Below, piece by piece: positions 1 through 3,592 of a DNA stretch of 5,022 bases (positions are counted from its first letter, which is position 1; the number at the start of each line of letters is the position of its first letter). The stretch is from Candidatus Aminicenantota bacterium (GTDB taxonomy: Bacteria > Acidobacteriota > Aminicenantia > UBA2199), in NCBI GenBank assembly GCA_023137075.1, contig JAGLQA010000376.1, positions 1 to 5,022 on the forward strand, read 5' to 3'. A program made the translations under genes and the position numbers. The notes beneath the pieces are model-generated. The model saw nothing but the letters and a program-made list of their open reading frames with translations. It searched no databases and had not been told where the DNA came from.

Positions 1-153
1 TGAAATATTAAAGGTTGGAATAACAGCAAACAATAGCCCTTGTATTAAAATCATCCATAGCATGCGATTGTTTCTCAGAGCATTTTCGTGTTCGATCATT
101 GTGCGAATCGAGTTTCCAAATTCAACCAAATCTAAGAATACTTCTCTGTTCAA
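1..153 (-). CDS. Small membrane protein, N-terminal part only (runs off the window)
   Basis: On the minus strand a TTG at 153-151 opens 51 codons that stay open to base 1, so the 3' end lies outside the window. A clear Shine-Dalgarno, GGAGG (163-159), sits 5 nt before the TTG; it decides the start because there is no in-frame ATG until residue 19. The protein begins MNREVFLDLVEFGNSIRTM. A soluble, charged helix-like stretch (residues 1-33, including EHENALRNNR) is followed by a hydrophobic segment (about 34-48, MLWMILIQGLLFAVI) that looks like a transmembrane helix. From memory, small bacterial proteins with a short amphipathic N-terminus followed by a 'WLL..QGLLF'-type helix and a second helix exist, with no known function. 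I do not assign a function. The coding call is supported by the SD, the open frame and the protein-like composition. An upstream promoter is not obvious. Confidence 0.62.
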   Translation of the reverse strand, partial: MNREVFLDLVEFGNSIRTMIEHENALRNNRMLWMILIQGLLFAVIPTFNIS

Positions 154-289
154 TTAAGCCTCCATTTATTGTCACCTAACTTCTTTTTATATTGTTATAT
201 GTCATACTGTATTTGAACATAAAAAAAATAAAATGCCAAGGAAAAATTTGGTGATATATTGACAAATTATTATTTTTTTACTCTATGCT

Positions 290-349
290 CTATTTCTAAC
301 TTAACTAACCACCAATCACTATTCACTAACCCCAAACTCCCAATAACTG
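290..349. repeat. Degenerate short-period repeat (CACTAACC/ACTCCCAATAAC type)
   Basis: The stretch repeats variants of a 7-8 bp unit: CTAACTTAACTAACC, ACCAATCACT, ATTCACTAACCCC, AAACTCCCAATAAC. The plus strand is almost free of G here. Read on the minus strand it is a GGGAGTT/GGTTAGTGA-type ramp. Such low-complexity ramps follow gene ends in several uncultured bacterial lineages; this comparison is from memory. No function is assigned. Confidence 0.45.
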
Positions 350-421
350 ACTCGCTTTGTCTGCATAAGCTTCCGCCATTAGGTATGCCCGGCTAAACGA
401 AAAATTAATTCCTGCTTCATG
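326..421 (-). pseudogene. Possible C-terminal gene scrap, no start codon upstream
   Basis: On the minus strand, after a TGA at 424-422, 31 codons stay open to a TAG at 328-326. The encoded stretch contains SRAYLMAEAYADKASQLLG, which is alanine-rich, helix-like and protein-like, but there is no SD and no convincing start. In another minus-strand frame the same DNA reads MKQELIFRLAGHT then stop, so the signal may straddle frames, as expected for a decayed gene or a mobile scrap. The stop falls inside the degenerate repeat at 290-349. I do not recognise the family. It may equally be a chance open stretch. Confidence 0.22.
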
Positions 422-617
422 TCAATTCAAGATCAGATCTTCATTTCCGCTGATTTTCCGGCTCTCTCTAATCATTTGAAAATTATAAATAGCATAGAAA
501 AAAAACGGGAAGCCATGGGGACGGGTAAATTGTATCCCTTTTTCCCGGTAATCAATGATAAAATAAATTCAGTCAGGTTTCAGGTATTCTGTCATGATAG
601 TGAGTCAATTCAAAGAT

Positions 618-646
618 TTGACAATATTTCCGGCATGAGGTAAGAT
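618..646 (+). promoter_or_regulatory. Sigma-70-type promoter for the MNT/HEPN operon
   Basis: A perfect -35 TTGACA (618-623) is separated by exactly 17 bp from TAAGAT (641-646, 4 of 6 matches to TATAAT). Transcription would start near 653, about 20 nt before the proposed ATA start at 674. The SD GGAGGTGA would lie within this short leader. The position argues that the operon begins here and that the 419-643 reading frame is not part of it. Confidence 0.6.
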
Positions 647-662
647 TATTATGTATTAAAAC

Positions 663-670
663 GGAGGTGA
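663..670 (+). promoter_or_regulatory. Strong Shine-Dalgarno that decides an ATA start
   Basis: GGAGGTGA at 663-670 matches the 16S rRNA 3' end over eight bases. The GGAGG core ends 6 nt before ATA at 674. No ATG, GTG or TTG lies at a usable distance in the nucleotidyltransferase frame. The only start-like codon close by, GTG at 667 inside the SD, hits a stop after nine codons. Confidence 0.65.
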
Positions 671-673
671 ACC

Positions 674-1039
674 ATAGAAACAGGAAGAAGCCTTGAGAAC
701 AGGCGGAATGAACCCTCGACCGACAGTAAAAATATAAAAAAAATAAGCAATCACATTGCGCGCCTTTTTTCACCGCAGAAAATCATACTTTTTGGTTCCT
801 GTGCTTCAGGGAAAGCCGATAACCGGAGTGATATCGACTTACTGGTGATTACATCTTTCTCAGGTCGCCGTCGCAAATTGATGGTAGAGATGGACCGCGC
901 GGTATCCTCCTTCCGAAAACCTGTGGACATTATTATACAAACCGCCGAAGAATACGAAAAAAACCGGCTAATCCCGGGAACCATCGCCCGTTACGCCTTT
1001 TTGGAAGGGAAAATACTTTATGAAAGAGAAACCAATTGA
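674..1039 (+). CDS. MNT-type minimal nucleotidyltransferase, probable antitoxin/modifier partner of the HEPN protein
   Basis: This is a small DNA polymerase beta-like nucleotidyltransferase of 121 residues if ATA at 674 is the start. The active-site signature is complete: FGS at residues 40-42, then ten residues to D53-x-D55 (the GSx10DxD motif), with a third acidic residue D85 in KPVDIII. In characterised MntA-HepT pairs such an enzyme transfers AMP from ATP onto the HEPN toxin and silences it; that role is inferred here from pairing. The first conventional start in frame is GTG at 845, after the GS and DxD motifs, so using it would yield a catalytically dead stub. The frame is open from 671, and the promoter at 618-646 and SD at 663-670 fit ATA 674. 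The alternative is a lost base in the A-rich run at 728-743, which would join ATG 708 (another frame) to this frame. The stop overlaps the start of the HEPN gene by 20 bp. Family call is firm; start is uncertain. Confidence 0.85.
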   Translation: METGRSLENRRNEPSTDSKNIKKISNHIARLFSPQKIILFGSCASGKADNRSDIDLLVITSFSGRRRKLMVEMDRAVSSFRKPVDIIIQTAEEYEKNRLIPGTIARYAFLEGKILYERETN

Positions 1040-1436
1040 AATTATAAAAAAGGCCCGGCAGTGGCTGAACTATGCGGATGAAGACCTGCGGTTAGCTGAA
1101 CACGGCATGACGATGTCGAGTTCCTGCCCGTACCGTTTGATTGCCTATCACGCCCAGCAATGTGCCGAAAAATGTCTTAAAGCATATCTTGTCTTTAACC
1201 AAACCGATTTCCCTTATACCCACAACATAAGAAGTCTGCTCCAATTATGCATGGGAGAGTGGACAGTAGAATTATCCGATGTTGATGAACTCACTCCTTT
1301 CGCAGTAACAACGAGGTACCCTGGGGAAGATGAACACGTTACCAGGAAAGATGCGCTGCATGCTCTCGAATTGGCGAAAAAGGTCCGTAAAGCTGTTCGA
1401 CGTGTTTCCAGGGAAGACGGATTATTAAAAAAATAG
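1020..1436 (+). CDS. HEPN domain protein, probable toxin/RNase partner of the MNT nucleotidyltransferase
   Basis: The 138-residue protein matches the HEPN-domain type (PF05168-like) in length and landmarks: an N-terminal helix ARQWLNYADEDLRLAE (12-27), the core HAQQCAEKCLKAYLV (44-58), a PYTHNIRSLL segment (65-74), and TRYPGEDE (98-105) before a basic C-terminal helix. HEPN proteins paired with MNT enzymes often act as ribonuclease toxins through an Rx4-6H motif. Two stretches fit that spacing, R39-x4-H44 and R99-x6-H106, but neither has the usual polar residue after the Arg, so activity cannot be asserted. The gene starts at ATG 1020 inside the 3' end of the nucleotidyltransferase gene (20-bp overlap, different frame), with GGAAGGGA at 1003-1010 as SD. 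This coupling makes co-translation likely. No clear terminator follows. Confidence 0.85.
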   Translation: MKEKPIEIIKKARQWLNYADEDLRLAEHGMTMSSSCPYRLIAYHAQQCAEKCLKAYLVFNQTDFPYTHNIRSLLQLCMGEWTVELSDVDELTPFAVTTRYPGEDEHVTRKDALHALELAKKVRKAVRRVSREDGLLKK

Positions 1437-1793
1437 AAATATCTGTTTTTCCGAAAAGTTGGGGAGAAGAAAAAATTAAGGAGAATCCGTAATCCTGAGT
1501 TTATCCCGGTAATCCGTTAATCCTGTAAATCCGGGGTCAGACATTTTTTAGCCTTCATTATTCGCCCTCCCCCCTGGATTTTATATACCCCCTTTCGCGC
1601 CGTCCCTCTTTTCCCTTTTTCTCAATAAAGTCATGAAGTCATGCACCGTGCACGTTTCCCTATTCCCAGGCAGTATTACCTGCTGGAAGTGCGTAAAGTG
1701 AATATAACTTGCTTTTCCGGCTTGCAGCGCTTTTTAGAAAAATTCTAATTTTTTCTTGAACGTGGTTGGGATTTATATTCCGGATTTAGATTG
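1437..1793. other. Non-coding gap between convergent MNT/HEPN and msr genes
   Basis: No gene is supported here on either strand. The stretch contains the degenerate AATCC repeat at 1484-1551, a pyrimidine-rich run (about 1560-1620, many C and T tracts), an exact tandem AAGTCATG at 1628-1643, and overlapping short inverted repeats around GCAG-TATTAC-CTGC (1671-1684). Near 1736-1757 an AT-only inverted repeat (AGAAAAATT / AATTTTTTCT) lies between the convergent genes; it could form a weak hairpin but lacks the GC stem of a normal terminator. Confidence 0.6.
1484..1551. repeat. Degenerate AATCCGT/AATCCTG repeat ending in GGGGTCAGACATTTTTTAG
   Basis: AATCCGTAATCCTG (1484-1497) is followed after a short spacer by GTAATCCGTTAATCCTG and TAAATCC (1510-1532), giving five copies of an AATCC-type unit at 7-9 bp spacing. 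The run leads into GGGGTCAGACATTTTTTAG at 1533-1551. GGGGTCAGA/GGGGACAGA-type strings are often found near ends of IS200-like or REP-associated transposase elements; this is from memory, and no transposase is present. It may be a relic of a small non-autonomous element. Confidence 0.5.
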
Positions 1794-2885
1794 TTATTTG
1801 ATCTTGCAGGTGGCGAGGTCCTTCTTTTCCAAATATTGTTGGTGATACTCTTCTGCCCGGTAAAAAATAACTGCCGGGACAATCTCCGTTACAATGGGAC
1901 GATTATACTTCCCTGATATTTCCAATTTGACTTTGGAAGCAATAGCCGTTTCTTTTTGTTTCTCATCGTGGTGGAAGATGGCCGAGCGGTATTGAGTGCC
2001 CACATCGGGCCCCTGGCGATTGCTGGTGGTGGGATTATGGTTTTTCCAGAATACCGCGAGCAACTGCTCGTAGCTCACCTTCGCGGGATCGTACTCGACC
2101 TGCACCGCTTCGACATGGCCGGTGGAACCGCTGCACACCTCTTGATAGGTGGGATTTTTTTTGCTCCCACCGGTGTAACCGACAGAAGTGGCGGTGACAC
2201 CTTCAATCAGGCGAAAAGCTGACTCTACTCCCCAGAAACAACCGGCGGCAAAAGTGGCAATACCGGTAGGGAATTTCCCCGGGGAAGTGGCCGATTCCAG
2301 GCTGCCTGGTTCAAAATCTAAGGAAGCCGAGTTTACGCAATATCTAAGCCCGGTAGGGGCAGGCCCGTCGTTAAAGACATGACCTAAGTGGGCCCCACAG
2401 CGGGGACATTGGATTTCGACGCGACGCTTGAACAAACTGGTATCTTCCCGGTAGCTGACATTGCTGTCGGCAATGGGTACCGAGAAGCTGGGCCAACCGC
2501 AGCTTGAATCGAATTTGCTCTCGGAAGCGAACAATTCGGTACCGCAGGCAACACAACGGTATATGCCCTTTTCCTTGTGCTTATGGTATTTGCCGGTAAA
2601 AGGGCGTTCGGTTCCTTTTTCCCGGGTTATATGATACGTGAGTGGGGGGAGTTGTTTTTTCCATTCTTCTACCGGTTTGCTGATTCGTTCCGTCTCAAAG
2701 AAACCGTTACTCTTCGTGTCGTATATTTTTATAGTTTTACTTTTTGATTCGTTATCTTTCATTTGACTCTCCCGATCCTTTTTTTGAGAGAAAATCATGA
2801 GGCCGAAAAAAACGATGGCCGCAATCATAATCACCCGGAGTACGCCGCTACTCGATACATATCTTTTATTCTTATATTCTAACAT
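1794..2885 (-). CDS. msrBA: Membrane-anchored bifunctional peptide methionine sulfoxide reductase, MsrB-MsrA fusion
   Basis: The 363-residue protein reduces both diastereomers of methionine sulfoxide in oxidised proteins. Residues 1-17 are basic and 18-32 form one transmembrane helix without a lipobox or obvious cleavage site. This suggests a signal anchor with the catalytic part outside the cytoplasm. The MsrB domain (about 75-192) has the zinc-site pairs C111/C114 and C160/C163, the CGWPSF motif with C129 as candidate resolving cysteine, and catalytic C183 in RYCVN. The MsrA domain (about 207-355) has catalytic C216 in GCFWGVE, the STGHVEAVQVEYDP segment and GTQYRSAI. C251 and the near-terminal C360 are candidate recycling cysteines. 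The order MsrB then MsrA is the reverse of the Neisseria PilB and pneumococcal enzymes. Start ATG 2885 has GAGGAA (2895-2890) 4 nt upstream. It stands alone, with its own promoter near 2990-3019. The electron donor (a thioredoxin-like system) is not in the window. Confidence 0.93.
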   Translation of the reverse strand: MLEYKNKRYVSSSGVLRVIMIAAIVFFGLMIFSQKKDRESQMKDNESKSKTIKIYDTKSNGFFETERISKPVEEWKKQLPPLTYHITREKGTERPFTGKYHKHKEKGIYRCVACGTELFASESKFDSSCGWPSFSVPIADSNVSYREDTSLFKRRVEIQCPRCGAHLGHVFNDGPAPTGLRYCVNSASLDFEPGSLESATSPGKFPTGIATFAAGCFWGVESAFRLIEGVTATSVGYTGGSKKNPTYQEVCSGSTGHVEAVQVEYDPAKVSYEQLLAVFWKNHNPTTSNRQGPDVGTQYRSAIFHHDEKQKETAIASKVKLEISGKYNRPIVTEIVPAVIFYRAEEYHQQYLEKKDLATCKIK

Positions 2886-2906
2886 GATGTTCCTCTATTA
2901 TGAAAT

Positions 2907-2960
2907 CTACTGCAATTCCAACAGCTTATCTTTGACTACATCCACGTGTCCTTCGAGCAT
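2907..2960 (-). CDS. Candidate 17-codon ORF in the msrBA leader
   Basis: On the minus strand ATG 2960 to TAG 2907 encodes MLEGHVDVVKDKLLELQ, lying wholly inside the predicted roughly 98-nt leader of msrBA and ending 22 nt before its start codon. The composition is protein-like and would form an amphipathic helix. There is no SD before the ATG, and an in-frame stop lies a few codons upstream. It could be a leader peptide, a scrap of an older gene or chance. No function is assigned. Confidence 0.2.
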   Translation of the reverse strand: MLEGHVDVVKDKLLELQ

Positions 2961-2989
2961 TATTTTGAAACGGAAACATTTTTAAAATG

Positions 2990-3019
2990 ATTATAATATG
3001 TAGCCTTTTTAGCAAACAA
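2990..3019 (-). promoter_or_regulatory. Probable sigma-70 promoter of msrBA
   Basis: The minus strand has a perfect TATAAT (2995-2990). An 18-bp spacer precedes it with TTGTTT (3019-3014, 3 of 6) as a weak -35. Transcription would begin near 2983, giving a leader of about 98 nt. A second possible minus-strand pair, TTGGTT-16-TATACT, lies further upstream around 3018-3045. The weak -35 may mean that an activator is used, but no binding site is recognisable. Confidence 0.5.
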
Positions 3020-3257
3020 TATAGTATAAATTTCAAAATTTTTCAACCAAAAAACAAAAAAAATCGGTTAAGGGCAGCAATAACTATAATCACAAATGGC
3101 TGCTCACTTATCTAAAACCGGATCATGACCCGGCTATTTCTTGAAAACAGAAAACAGGTAGGGGAAAAGGGGGGGACAGGTAATTTGTTATCCCGGAAGA
3201 TGTGATATTAAAAAAAATGGAATATTATAAAATGGGGGGTTACCAGGTGAAATAATC
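3020..3257. other. Non-coding stretch between divergent msrBA and the CPVC gene
   Basis: No gene is supported here. It holds an imperfect palindrome at 3116-3135 (CCGG-A-TCATGA-C-CCGG core, 3118-3133), a G-run followed by GGGGACAGGTAATTTG (3172-3187), and AT-rich DNA. A plus-strand TATAAT at 3085-3090 lacks a matching -35. The G-run motif appears in inverted form after the next gene, at 3562-3573. Confidence 0.5.
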
Positions 3258-3286
3258 TTGAAAATCCTTCAATTTTGTAATAGAAT
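3258..3286 (+). promoter_or_regulatory. Sigma-70 promoter placed for a leaderless mRNA
   Basis: TTGAAA (3258-3263, 5 of 6) is followed after exactly 17 bp by TAGAAT (3281-3286, 5 of 6). The usual start point, about 7 nt after the -10 box, is A3293, the first base of the ATG of the next gene. No SD precedes that ATG and the TAG at 3281 closes the frame just upstream, so a leaderless transcript is the simplest reading. Confidence 0.6.
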
Positions 3287-3292
3287 AAATTT

Positions 3293-3544
3293 ATGGCAGA
3301 ACTAATCGAAGTCGAATGTCCGGTTTGCCGCGGCACCCTGTGGGTGGACGTGGAAAAAAAAGTTGTGGTTCAGCACGAAAAAACAAAGAAGAAAAAAATC
3401 ACATCCCTCGACGATCTCTTACTAAAAGAACAGGAGAAGAAAGCTAAGGTAGAAGAACGCTTCCTGTCGGCCCGGGATCTCGAACAGGCTAAAAAGAAAA
3501 AAGCAGAGGAGATATTCGAAAAATCTTTCCAGAATCAAGATTAA
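3293..3544 (+). CDS. Small CPVC zinc-knuckle-like protein with a charged coiled-coil tail
   Basis: The 83-residue protein starts with MAELIEVECPVCRGTLWVD. It has a single CxxC knuckle (C9, C12) in a beta-hairpin-like N-terminal part of about 30 residues. A lysine/glutamate-rich tail (about 35-83) contains SLDDLLLKEQEKK and AKKKKAEEIFEKSF and probably forms helix or coiled coil. With one CxxC only, metal binding would need a dimer or a partner. No signal peptide or membrane segment is seen, so it should be cytosolic. From memory, similar short proteins occur as conserved hypotheticals in several Gram-negative phyla, sometimes with misleading enzyme names; I assign no function. ATG 3293 is the first possible start. 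It has no SD, consistent with the promoter directly upstream. It converges on the lpxC fusion gene, 39 bp apart, with a candidate terminator between. Coding call is good; function unknown. Confidence 0.82.
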   Translation: MAELIEVECPVCRGTLWVDVEKKVVVQHEKTKKKKITSLDDLLLKEQEKKAKVEERFLSARDLEQAKKKKAEEIFEKSFQNQD

Positions 3545-3553
3545 CTCTTTAAA

Positions 3554-3592
3554 CCGCGGCTAAATGTCCCCCCTTCCGCGGGATTATTTTTT
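3554..3592 (+). terminator. Candidate intrinsic terminator after the CPVC gene
   Basis: CCGCGG at 3554-3559 pairs with CCGCGG at 3576-3581 (6-bp GC stem, 16-nt loop). Two bases later comes TTATTTTTT (3584-3592). It begins 9 nt after the TAA of the 83-aa gene, and the T run overlaps the 3' end of the converging lpxC fusion. Because the stem is symmetrical it may also help stop lpxC transcripts, although the T tract on that side is poor. The large loop makes it a moderate call. Confidence 0.42.

Larger units (their letters stand above)
154..617. other. Mostly non-coding stretch between the left-edge gene and the MNT/HEPN operon
   Basis: This AT-rich stretch separates two divergent units. Bases 165-290 are very AT-rich with A and T runs and may hold the promoter of the left-edge minus-strand gene, but no hexamer pair stands out there. 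A plus-strand TTGACA at 259-264 has no good -10 partner. Bases 290-350 carry a degenerate short-period repeat, and 326-421 may hold a gene scrap on the minus strand; both are listed separately. A plus-strand frame of 74 codons (419-643) has no SD and is not called a gene. Confidence 0.6.

Noticed and set aside
419..643. Plus-strand 74-codon reading frame upstream of the MNT gene
   Set aside because: It has no Shine-Dalgarno, no recognisable domain and no promoter, and its 3' end contains the promoter of the MNT/HEPN operon. I treat it as a chance frame, although a small unknown gene cannot be excluded.
573..984. Minus-strand frames opposite the MNT gene (573-773 and 751-984)
   Set aside because: They lie antisense to the DNA encoding the conserved GSx10DxD motif, have no SD and read as low-quality Cys/Phe- or Arg/Ser-rich sequence.
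845..1039. MNT gene starting at GTG 845
   Set aside because: This start removes the GS and DxD active-site motifs that are plainly encoded in the same frame just upstream, and no SD precedes it.
1736..1757. AT-only inverted repeat as terminator for msrBA or the HEPN gene
   Set aside because: It has no GC pairs and almost no loop if fully paired. I mention it in the gap entry but do not call a terminator.
1956..2556. Three further frames inside the msrBA gene
   Set aside because: They are shadows of a strongly conserved coding region whose catalytic motifs are all in the minus-strand msrBA frame.
2797..2985. Plus-strand 62-codon frame over the msrBA start
   Set aside because: It overlaps the msrBA anchor region and its leader in antisense, and its hydrophobicity is the mirror of the transmembrane codons.
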